In this document: positions 17,710 through 25,357 of the stretch, piece by piece
How positions within the stretch are numbered: the stretch's first letter is position 1
How the letters are laid out: every line of letters begins with the position of its first letter
From: Clostridiales bacterium
Lineage (GTDB): Bacteria; Bacillota; Clostridia; TANB77; CAG-508
Reading direction: 5' to 3'
Length of the DNA: 64,000 nt
Assembly: GCA_019417465.1 (NCBI GenBank)
Contig: DXVF01000001.1
Span: 90,196 to 154,195 of the forward strand
Notes under the pieces: generated by a model
Told to the model about the DNA's origin: nothing
Database searches by the model: none
Seen by the model: the letters and a program-made list of their open reading frames with translations, nothing else
Made by a program: the position numbers and the translations under genes

Positions 17710-18675
17710 ATGGCATATAATTTAAAAGAAGTTATTGCTGAAAAACCTTCTAGATTTACATCAGGTCACAGAATGTGTGCAGGTTGCGGTGCTCCTGTTG
17801 CGGGAAGAATGGTTTTAAGAGCATTAAAAAAAGAGGATCATGCAGTTATATCTTGTGCTACTGGTTGTATGGAAGTTTCAACTTTTATTTATCCATACAC
17901 ATCTTGGACAGATTCTTTTATACATACTGCATTTGAATGCGCAGCTGCAAATAGCGCTGGAGCAGAAGCTGCTTATAAATCTTTAAAAAGACAAGGTAAA
18001 TTACCAGAAGATGAACATACAAAATTTATCACATTTGGTGGAGATGGTGGTACTTATGATATAGGACTTCAAAGCTTATCTGGAGCAATGGAAAGAGGCC
18101 ATGATATGGTTTATGTATGTTATGATAATGGTGCATATATGAACACAGGTATTCAACGTTCTTCTGCAACACCAAGATTTGCAGATACAACAACAACACC
18201 AGCTGGAACAGTTATTCCAGGTAAAATGCAATCAAGAAAAGATTTGACTAAAATTATGGTAGGACATCATATACCTTATGTTGCACAAACAGCTCCACTT
18301 AGCAATTTTAAAGATTTATATGAAAAATCTGAAAAAGCAATTTATACAGAAGGTCCAGCATTTTTAAATGTTTTAGCACCATGTCCTAGAGGATGGGGCT
18401 ACCCTACAGATATGTTAATGGATATTATAAAACTTGCTGTAGAAACATGTTACTGGCCTTTATATGAAGTAATAGATGGAAAGTACAAAATAAACTATAA
18501 GCCTAAAAACAAACTACCTATTGAAGAATTCTTAAAACCTCAAAGAAGATTTAAACATATGTTTAAACCTGGAAATGAATGGATGATAGAAGAGTTCCAA
18601 AAAGAAGTAGATTCAAGATGGCAAGAACTATTAGATTTAGAGGAAATTACAAATAGAAATATTGATGCAGAATAG
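17710..18675 (+). CDS. porB: Pyruvate:ferredoxin oxidoreductase, beta subunit
   Basis: The thiamine-diphosphate-binding subunit. The cluster-ligand motif CAGCGAP is near residue 25, and the TPP motif GGDGGTYDIGLQSLSGAMERG is near residue 117, followed by YDNGAYMNTGIQRSSATP. I start at the ATG at 17710, nine bases after the AAGGA box that touches the earlier in-frame ATG 17701. The product is 321 aa. It is in one frame throughout and is followed by a strong terminator. Confidence 0.94.
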   Translation: MAYNLKEVIAEKPSRFTSGHRMCAGCGAPVAGRMVLRALKKEDHAVISCATGCMEVSTFIYPYTSWTDSFIHTAFECAAANSAGAEAAYKSLKRQGKLPEDEHTKFITFGGDGGTYDIGLQSLSGAMERGHDMVYVCYDNGAYMNTGIQRSSATPRFADTTTTPAGTVIPGKMQSRKDLTKIMVGHHIPYVAQTAPLSNFKDLYEKSEKAIYTEGPAFLNVLAPCPRGWGYPTDMLMDIIKLAVETCYWPLYEVIDGKYKINYKPKNKLPIEEFLKPQRRFKHMFKPGNEWMIEEFQKEVDSRWQELLDLEEITNRNIDAE

Positions 18676-18682
18676 CAAGTAA

Positions 18683-18716
18683 AAAAACTTCGAATTATTA
18701 TATTCGAAGTTTTTTT
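18683..18716 (+). terminator. Terminator of the por operon
   Basis: AACTTCGAAT(A) and (T)ATTCGAAGTT form a stem with a short loop, followed by TTTTTTT. It may also serve the opposite strand. Confidence 0.85.
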
Positions 18717-18719
18717 ATT

Positions 18720-18926
18720 CTACTTTTTATTTTTTGGTAAAGGTACTACTTTTATTGTATATCCTATCGGATATAATAATTTTATAAGAGTACTAATTTT
18801 AGGAGAAAGTGATAAACTTTCTATTCTTGCAATTGCTTGTTGCTTTATTCCAGTTTTTTTACTTAAATCTCTTTGCGATAAATCACATTTCTTCCTAGCT
18901 TCTATAGTGGCTCTTATCTCATTAAT
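18720..18926 (-). CDS. XRE-family helix-turn-helix protein, probable ATT start
   Basis: A 68-residue frame reading NEIRATIEARKKCDLSQRDL, then SKKTGIKQQAIARIESL and ending with IKVVPLPKNKK. The DLSQRDLSKKTGIKQQAIARIE segment is a clear HTH_XRE DNA-binding motif, as in small antitoxin-like or phage-like regulators. A stop codon lies directly upstream in frame, and no ATG, GTG or TTG is available before the motif. The only position giving the normal N-terminus is ATT at 18924-18926. It overlaps the stop of the preceding OPRT-like gene, so translation is probably coupled. It could instead be fused to that gene by a further shift. Confidence 0.65.
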   Translation of the reverse strand: MNEIRATIEARKKCDLSQRDLSKKTGIKQQAIARIESLSLSPKISTLIKLLYPIGYTIKVVPLPKNKK

Positions 18927-19780
18927 CTAAATTATATAGATTTTGTTCTATACACATCTGTGCTCTTTTAGCTGTTTTTTCATCTGATGAAAGTGCATTT
19001 TTTAAAAAATCTGGATGTGAAGTTAAAAATTTTCTCATTGTTTCATCTGGATTTTTCATATATTCATTTACCATATTATATTGTTCTTTATTAATAATAT
19101 TTAACTCCAAAGCTTTATCAAATAAGTTTTTATCTACTTTTACAATAGACATACATTTTATTCCATTATCCTCTAATACTTTTGCTCCACCTTGCATTCT
19201 ATCAACACAAGACATACTCCAATTAATTTTTGCTCCTAATTTTTCTATAACTGGTATCCAAGCACGTGTATAACTTGATGAGGTATTTATCATATCAACA
19301 ATATGTAAGACTTTTTTTCCTTCAATATCTTCTACAGGTTTTGTATCTTTAAAATCAGAATCGGAAACTACAGCATTTAAATTTTTATATATTGTTATAT
19401 GTGGTTTTTTTAATAATTTAGCAATCATATAAGAAAAGAACCAATCTCTTCTTTCTCCACCTGAAACATAATCAATTTCGGATGTATTTATATTATGTTC
19501 TATTTTACTTTTCATTTCATCAATAACATGTCTATAGATTTCGTTTTCATTATATTGTTTTTGAACTCTTTCAAATACTTTTTTTGGTAATTCTATCTCG
19601 TTATTTTTCTCTTCATTAATACAATTAAGTAAATCTTCTGAATCTTGTTTACTACCATATAAAAACTCTGCATTAATGTAATATGGTCCTATTTTTCCTG
19701 ACGTATACCAGAATGGACTATTTTCTGGACATATGTTTACAGCATTTGTTTTAAATAAAAATCCGAATAAAATCACTCAT
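18922..19780 (-). CDS. Orotate phosphoribosyltransferase-like protein, one +1 frameshift at codon 6
   Basis: A 285-aa phosphoribosyltransferase-like protein resembling the longer OPRT-type proteins of Clostridia: FWYTSGKIGPYYINAEFLYG near the N-terminus, DYVSGGERRDWFFSYMIAKLL near residue 125, and a PRPP-loop-like segment KVLHIVDMINTSSSYTRAW near residue 180. The start is ATG 19780 after AAGGAG. Only five codons (MSDFI) precede CGG (19763-19765), where a +1 shift onto GGA opens the rest of the gene. Without it, the product is nine residues. Whether it acts on orotate or another base is not certain. An HTH gene overlaps its end. Confidence 0.8.
19763..19765 (-). other. +1 frameshift site CGG at codon 6 of the OPRT-like gene
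   Basis: Context ATT CGG A; skipping C gives GGA (Gly) and MSDFIGFLFKTNAVN. The zero frame stops three codons after the CGG. Confidence 0.85.
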
Positions 19781-19914
19781 ATTTCATAATCTCCTTTTTT
19801 GGCATTTTTTTTATATTATATTAATTAACCCCTTATGTCAAGAGAAAAATAAGCAATAAGCAATTTTGGATAATTTAATTTTTTATGTTAATCATGTTGC
19901 AATTTATATAAAAA

Positions 19915-19950
19915 AACTGGCAGTATAATTTTATAATCTACTGCCAATTT
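19915..19950 (-). terminator. Terminator after the ferredoxin gene
   Basis: On the minus strand TTGGCAGTA pairs with TACTGCCA across an A/T loop and is followed by a T-run. It closes the lepB-holB-ricT-ferredoxin transcript. Confidence 0.75.
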
Positions 19951-19954
19951 TAAT

Positions 19955-20125
19955 TTATTCTTCTTCTGGTGCTTCTACTGGGCAAACTCCAGCACAAGTT
20001 CCACATCCTATACATGCATCTTTATCGATTATGTATCTTTCTTCTCCTTGAGAAATGCATCCTACTGGGCACTCTGCTGCACATGCTCCACAAGATATAC
20101 ATTTATCTGTAATTTTATATGCCAC
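19955..20125 (-). CDS. 2[4Fe-4S] ferredoxin
   Basis: A 56-aa clostridial-type ferredoxin, too short to be caught by simple size filters. It starts with GTG at 20125 (AYKITDKCISCGACAAECPV) after AAGGTGGTG and carries two complete cluster motifs, CISCGACAAECP and CIGCGTCAGVCP, ending PVEAPEEE. It carries electrons at low potential and is the natural acceptor for pyruvate:ferredoxin oxidoreductase encoded at 15.4-18.7 kb. It lies 31 bases downstream of ricT on the same strand. Confidence 0.95.
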   Translation of the reverse strand: MAYKITDKCISCGACAAECPVGCISQGEERYIIDKDACIGCGTCAGVCPVEAPEEE

Positions 20126-20156
20126 TTTACTTCACCACCTTCCACTTATCTTTATA

Positions 20157-21069
20157 TTATATATCATCTTCTACTTTTTCATTCTCATCTAATCTTTCTA
20201 ATTCTTCTAATTCTTTAAGATGTTCTTTCTCTTCTGGATCTATTTTTTTTCTTTCTATATTTTTTATTATTTTTACATCTGAAGAATCATATTTTTTGTA
20301 GAAATAGTCATCTCCATCTTTAATTTTTACTTTAACTTTTTCTTTTAAAGTTTCTACTTCTTCTACAACTCCTTGTCCATCTTCTGTTTTTACAATCGCA
20401 CCAACTTTAGGTAATCTCTTTATTTTCTCTTCATAAACATCTTGCTCATATTTTAAACAACACATTAATCTACCACAATTACCAGATATCTTTGTTGGAT
20501 TTAAAGATATATTTTGTTCTTTAGCCATTTTAATAGATACTGTATCAAAATTCCCTAAAAAGGAACAACAACATAACTCTCTTCCACAAATCCCATTACC
20601 ACCTATTCTACGAACTTCATCTCTTACACCTATTTGTCTTAATTCTATTCTAGTTTTAAATATACTTGCTAAATCTTTAACTAAATCTCTAAAATCAATT
20701 CTTCCTTCAGCTGTAAAATAAAATAGAATTTTGCTATTATCGAATTTATATTCCACATCAATTAATCTCATATCTAATTTATGCTTTTTTATTTTTTGTT
20801 CACATATTCTTAAAGCCTCTGGTTCTTTTTTCTTATTTTCTTCACATTGTCTTAAATCTTTTTGAGTCGCTAGTCTAATTACCTTTTTTAATGCATTTGC
20901 TAACTTTTCTTCATTAACTTTTTTATTATCTATTACAACTTTTCCTATCTCTTCTCCCATCCCGAGTTTCTACTATTACATAATCTTCTTTCTTTATTTG
21001 TAAATTTCCTGGATCAAAGAAATATATTTTCCCTGGTTTTCTAAACTTGACTCCTATTACTGTCTTCAT
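20157..21069 (-). CDS. ricT: PSP1-domain protein RicT, one +1 frameshift
   Basis: RicT (YaaT) is part of the Fe-S-containing RicAFT complex, which supports RNase Y-dependent mRNA processing in Bacillus. Translation starts at ATG 21069 with KTVIGVKFRKPGKIYFFDPG. At CGG (20962-20964), after ACT, a +1 shift onto GGG gives VIVETGMGEEIGKVV, matching the family. The later frame has GGNGICGRELCCCSF and SGNCGRLMCCLKYEQ, the conserved Cys motifs. The joined product is 303 aa. The C-terminus is a charged tail. The start overlaps the end of holB by 29 bases; holB-ricT linkage is conserved in Firmicutes. Confidence 0.94.
20962..20964 (-). other. +1 frameshift site CGG in ricT
   Basis: Context ACT CGG G; skipping C gives GGG (Gly) at residue 37 and continues as GMGEEIGKVV. 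Confidence 0.9.
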
Positions 21070-21970
21070 TTATTTCCCCCCATATTTCGAAAATTAAATG
21101 GTCTATACTCATATCAAAATTACTATTTGCTTTTATTCTTTTTTTAGCTTCTTCTATTGTTTTTATTACATTAATGAGCCTCACATTTCTTGTATCTTTA
21201 ATAAAAGAATTATAAAAAATTGTTATCATATAATCTAAGATATCATCAATTTTTTCTTTATTTTTATATAAAACATCTGCATCATTAATAATATCTAATA
21301 TATTATCTTTTTGAAATCTTTTTGCAAGTTCTTCTAACTTTGCATATTCCTCAAAATTCTCTTTAATTTTTATAAGTTTATTTATACTTCCAGATGCATT
21401 TTCTATCATACTTTCTGTTATTACATCTTCGCCAAATTCTCTTGTTGCATACTCTTTTAATTCTTCGTCTTTTAGTTTTTCGAAAATTATTCTCATACAT
21501 CTAGATTTTACAGTATTTAAAATTTTACTCTCATTAGACAATACTAGAATAATTATCGCATATTTTGGAGGTTCTTCTAAAGTTTTTAGTAAACAATTTT
21601 GAGCTTCTTTTGTCATTAAATCTGCATCATCTATAATATATACTTTTTTATCTGACACAATTGGTTTTTCTAATATTTTCTCTTGCATTTGTCTAATTTG
21701 CTCTATTTTAATTGCCTTTCCTTCTGGTTTAATTTGCATAAAATCTGGATTATTATCATTATTAAACTCTATACAAGATTTACAAGTTTTACATTCTGTT
21801 TTATTTTCTCCAATACAAAGTAACATCTTCGCAAACTCTTTTGCAAAAATAGCTTTACCTATTCCATCTATTCCTTCAAACATATAACTGTGAACTGTAT
21901 CATTAGAGCTTGCTATTTTATTTAAAAAAACTTTATTTTTATAATTTCCTATTATATTATTAAAACTCAA
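21041..21970 (-). CDS. holB: DNA polymerase III delta-prime subunit
   Basis: A clamp-loader AAA+ subunit. The product has SFNNIIGNYKNK at the N-terminus, a Walker A-like YMFEGIDGIGKAIFAKEF near residue 35, the four-Cys zinc motif (CIGENKTECKTCKSC), KVYIIDDADLMT (Walker B) and LLKTLEEPPKYAIIIL (SRC region KSRCMRI). I choose TTG 21970 as start because GGAGG lies eight bases upstream and the family starts MSFN; ATG 21985 is also in frame but lacks a ribosome binding site. The product is 309 aa. It is followed by ricT with overlap and preceded by lepB. Confidence 0.92.
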   Translation of the reverse strand: MSFNNIIGNYKNKVFLNKIASSNDTVHSYMFEGIDGIGKAIFAKEFAKMLLCIGENKTECKTCKSCIEFNNDNNPDFMQIKPEGKAIKIEQIRQMQEKILEKPIVSDKKVYIIDDADLMTKEAQNCLLKTLEEPPKYAIIILVLSNESKILNTVKSRCMRIIFEKLKDEELKEYATREFGEDVITESMIENASGSINKLIKIKENFEEYAKLEELAKRFQKDNILDIINDADVLYKNKEKIDDILDYMITIFYNSFIKDTRNVRLINVIKTIEEAKKRIKANSNFDMSIDHLIFEIWGEINEDSNRSQV

Positions 21971-21997
21971 GAACTTTTCCTCCATAAAGCTTAAATA

Positions 21998-22646
21998 TTA
22001 TTCTACTTTTCCAAATAAATCTAATGGCCAAAATCTAAATAATACCTTACTTTCTATCTTATCTATAGGAATACAACCAAATCTTCTACAATCTGTAGAT
22101 TGAGAACGATTATCTCCCATCGCAAAAACGTATCCTTCTGGAACAACTAAATCTGTAAACACACCTTCTAAAGAATCTGTATATACATTTTCATTTAAGT
22201 AAGGTTCATCTAATTCTTTATCATCAATATATACTTTTCCATCTTTAATTTGTACATGTTCTCCAGGAAGACCTATTACTCTTTTTATAAAGCTTGTTTT
22301 ATTTATTTCTAAGACATAATAAGTAAATTTATTAAATATTCCAGTAGGCTCATTATCATATTTTGCAACTGGGTTATTCAAATCTGCTTCGTTTGCAGGA
22401 ATATATGATGTACTTGGTGCTTCGAATGTAATAATTTCACCTCTTTTAGGTTCATATCCGTGTTGTTCTTGCCCATCTATTTAACCATAACCTTTGATCC
22501 TGTTTTAATGTTGGAAACATAGATGTTTGTTTTACTACTGTCGGTGTTCCAATAAAATATCTAATTAATATTGCTATTATTATAGCAATTACAATACAAT
22601 AAACCCATTCTAATATATTCTTTTGTTTATCTGTTAATAATATCAT
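21998..22646 (-). CDS. lepB: Signal peptidase I, one +1 frameshift
   Basis: Membrane-bound serine protease that removes signal peptides from secreted proteins. It starts at ATG 22646 with a single membrane segment (residues about 14-32), then the catalytic Ser in TSMFPTLK (Ser42). The first frame stops shortly after RWARTT. At CGG (22458-22460), after ACA, a +1 shift onto GGA gives GYEPKRGEIITFEAPS. It continues to the catalytic-Lys region FIKRVIGLPGE, the box MGDNRSQSTDCRRFG, and the C-terminal FRFWPLDLFG. The joined product is 215 aa. Ser and Lys of the dyad lie on opposite sides of the shift, so enzyme activity requires it. Confidence 0.93.
22458..22460 (-). other. +1 frameshift site CGG in lepB
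   Basis: Context ACA CGG A; skipping C gives GGA (Gly). The zero frame hits TGA two codons later. Lies between the catalytic Ser and Lys regions. Confidence 0.9.
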
Positions 22647-22721
22647 TTTTTACATTCTTCCTTCCTTAAATAACATAATACTTAAATTATACATTAATAT
22701 TTTCCTTTTTTCAAGATAATT

Positions 22722-24177
22722 TCACTTCTTTGTTGGTATTCTTATTACAACTTCTGTTCCTTTTCCTTCTTCGCTTCTTATATCAATACTTCCACCATTT
22801 TGATCTAATATTTCTTTTGCGATTGATAAACCGAAGTCCTGTTCCTCCCATTTCTCTTGTTCTTGCTTTATCTACACGATAAAATCTATCAAAAATTCTA
22901 GTTAAATCTTCTCCTGGAATGCCTATTCCGTTATCAATTACTTTTATATATGCATCATTGTATACAAATCCAACATATATTTTAATATTTCCATTTTCAG
23001 GAGTATATTTTATACTATTAGTTAATATATTTAGTATTACTCTTTCTATTCCATATTTATCTGCATGTACTGGTGGAACATTTGCAGTAACAAAACATTC
23101 CACGCTATGATGTTTTTTAGATATTTCAAGTTCTAATTTTTCCTGACATCTCTTTACAAGTTCTCCTAAATCAAATTCTAATTTTTCTAATTTAACATTA
23201 TTATTGTCGTATCTAGAAAGCGTTAACAAATCTGTAACAAGTTTTGCCATTCTTCTAGCTTCTGAAGCTATTACATTTAAAAATCTATCTTGTGTATCTT
23301 TATCATATTCTCCTTCTAACAAAGTATCTGCATATCCCATAATAGATGTGATTGGAGTTTTTAATTCATGAGATACATCTGCGACAAATTCTTTTCTCAT
23401 ATTGTCTAATTTCACGTGTTCTGTTACATCTTGTATTAATGCCATAACACCTGCTGTTTTTTCGTTAGAATCTTTAAAAGGTGCAAAAAATATATTAACA
23501 TATCTATCTGCTATATGGATGTTTTGCTCAGATGATGTCCATTCTTCTAAATATATAAGCTTTTCTATATTAATATCAATATTTAGTTTTTTGAATATTT
23601 TTTCGAAGTTGTCATCTTCTTTTTGTAATTCTAAAAACTTTGTTGCTGCTGGATTAATGTGTGTTATTTTTCCTTCTAAATCAAAAGCGATTATACCATC
23701 TGTCATATGTAAAAGTATTGTTTCTATCTGTCTTTTTTGCTTTTTTATTTCATTTAAGTTTTCATTAAGTTCTGTAGTTACTATATTAAAAGCATTTACA
23801 AATTCATTGGCATCTTTATTTCCTTTTCCATTTCCATCTGTTAAATATTTTATTTTTAATTCATCTGTTTTTGATATGTCTCCAGCATTTTTTACAAAAT
23901 CGGATATAGGTGTCATCATTTTTTTAACAGCAAATATTCCTATTACAAGTGATATTATAATAAATAAACCTATAAATATTAATACTGTTATCTTTGTATT
24001 ACTAATTTGCGATATTATTATATCTGATATATTTTGTGTATTTTCTATTTGCTCTGATACGACTTGATCATTTATATTCTGTAAGCTATGAACACATATT
24101 CCTCCAAGTGTTCCTACAAGTATAACTCCTAATAATAGAAATAAAATTACAATCTTTATTTGTATATTCTTTATCAT
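22722..24177 (-). CDS. WalK/PhoR-like sensor histidine kinase, one +1 frameshift
   Basis: A membrane sensor kinase of 484 aa: membrane segment at residues about 8-28, a short outer loop, a second segment at about 55-78, HAMP-like linker, a PAS domain near residues 150-255 (LLHMTDGIIAFDLEGKITHINPAA), the phosphoacceptor box FVADVSHELKTPITS, an N-box, DNGIGIPGEDLTRIFDRFYRVD and the G2 box. The first frame loses the end of the ATP-binding domain. At CGG (22831-22833), after CTT, a +1 shift restores GGTGLGLSIAKEIL and the remaining 36 residues, ending at TGA 22722-22724. The very short outer loop between the membrane segments is closer to PhoR/WalK types with little extracellular sensing. Confidence 0.88.
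22831..22833 (-). other. +1 frameshift site CGG in the sensor kinase gene
   Basis: Context CTT CGG T; skipping C gives GGT, the second Gly of the invariant GTGLGLSI motif. The conserved target residue makes the direction and amount of the shift unambiguous. Confidence 0.95.
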
Positions 24178-24269
24178 AGTTATTCCTTCCTTTTAAATTT
24201 AATATTGTATAAATTCATTTTTTACTATTATAACATTGTATCTGTTTAATTCATTGTAAAGTTTGTGTA

Positions 24270-24344
24270 TCAATTATTTTATATAATAGGAAAGTAATAT
24301 AGGTTAAATTTTACTATATCCCCAGAACTTTTCTATTATATTAA
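24270..24344. repeat. Dispersed dyad repeat, copy 3
   Basis: CAATTATTTTATATAATAGGAAAG, GGTTAAATTTTACT and the inverted end GAACTTTTCTATTATATT match copies 1 and 2 in order and spacing. It lies between the response-regulator and kinase genes. Confidence 0.75.
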
Positions 24345-24405
24345 AAAAATCAAATTCAAACCATATATGATATAAGACAAATACCATTGTAGGTTTGAAC
24401 TTGAT
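24342..24405 (-). terminator. Terminator after the WalR-like gene
   Basis: On the minus strand ATCAAGTTCAAACC pairs with GGTTTGAATTTGAT across a 29-base loop and is followed by seven T. It would separate transcription of the regulator from that of the kinase, so the kinase may have its own promoter. Confidence 0.7.
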
Positions 24406-24416
24406 AATATATTAAA

Positions 24417-25169
24417 CTATTTAGATGCAATGTAATAGCCTACACCTCTTTTTGTAATTAATATCTTAGGACTTGATGTATCTTTTTCTATTTTTTCTCT
24501 TATTCTTCTTACAGTAACATCAACAGTTCTTATATCTCCATAATATTCATATCCCCAAACTTTTTCTAATAGAACTTCTCTTGTTATTACTTGCCCTGGT
24601 TGTTTCGCTAAATATTTTAAAACTTCAAATTCTCTTAATGTTAAATCTATTACTTGCCCTCTTACTCTTACTTCAAATTTATCTAAGTCTAAGCTTAAAT
24701 CCCCAACTTCTATTTTGTTAGCTTTTGCTTCAGATTGTTCTTCTTTTGCTTCTTCTAATATATTGCCAGCAACTTCTGATTTTCTTAAGTTTGCCTTTAC
24801 TCTTGCCATTAACTCTCTTACACTAAAAGGTTTTGTTACATAATCATCTGCACCTAATTCTAATCCTAATATTTTATCTATCTCTTCATCTTTTGCAGAT
24901 AACATTAAAATCGGTACATTTAGTGTATGTCTTATTCTTTTACATACTGCTAGACCATCCATTTTTGGTAACATTATATCTAAAAGTATTAAATCTGGTT
25001 TTTTTTCTAATGCTAGACTAACAGCAAGTTCTCCGTCATTTGCTTCTAATGTATCGTATCCTTCTTTTTGTAAATTGTAAACTAAAATATCCACAATAGG
25101 TTTTTCGTCATCAACTATTAAAATTGTCTTTTTACTTTTTACAGAACTTTCCAAAACTTTTTCCCCCAT
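24417..25169 (-). CDS. WalR/PhoP-like OmpR-family response regulator
   Basis: A 250-aa regulator: receiver domain ILIVDDEKPIVDIL (acidic pocket), phosphoacceptor Asp in LILLDIMLPKMDG, and KPFSVRELMARV. After a short linker comes a winged-helix DNA-binding domain with LTLREFEVLKYLAKQPGQV and VWGYEYYGDIRTVDVTVRRIREKIE. The VDVTVRRIREKIE pattern is closest to WalR (YycF). ATG 25169 lacks a good ribosome binding site; TTG at 25154, preceded by GGGGGA, is an equally likely start. The partner kinase follows downstream, separated by a terminator and a repeat. Confidence 0.88.
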   Translation of the reverse strand: MGEKVLESSVKSKKTILIVDDEKPIVDILVYNLQKEGYDTLEANDGELAVSLALEKKPDLILLDIMLPKMDGLAVCKRIRHTLNVPILMLSAKDEEIDKILGLELGADDYVTKPFSVRELMARVKANLRKSEVAGNILEEAKEEQSEAKANKIEVGDLSLDLDKFEVRVRGQVIDLTLREFEVLKYLAKQPGQVITREVLLEKVWGYEYYGDIRTVDVTVRRIREKIEKDTSSPKILITKRGVGYYIASK

Positions 25170-25320
25170 TTCGGTAAATTGTAACTGATTTTTTTATTAC
25201 TCTTCACCAGTTATATCATAATTTTCCATATTATACAAGAGTTTTTTCAAAATCATTGGAACAGGAGGCAAATGTTCTCATGGTTACTACTACGAAAACT
25301 AAATAACTCTCACATAATTC

Positions 25321-25348
25321 GAAAAAAGACTTAAGAATTCTTAAGTCC
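25321..25348 (-). terminator. Terminator of the P-type ATPase gene
   Basis: A perfect 20-bp palindrome GACTTAAGAATTCTTAAGTC (25328-25347) is followed on the minus strand by TTTTTT. Confidence 0.9.
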
Positions 25349-25357
25349 CTTATCTTG

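Noticed and set aside
18918..18930. A +1 shift that fuses the OPRT-like protein to the HTH protein
   Set aside because: There is no CGG at the junction; the change would have to occur at GAT TAA. An ATT start with coupled translation needs fewer assumptions, so I only mention fusion as an alternative.
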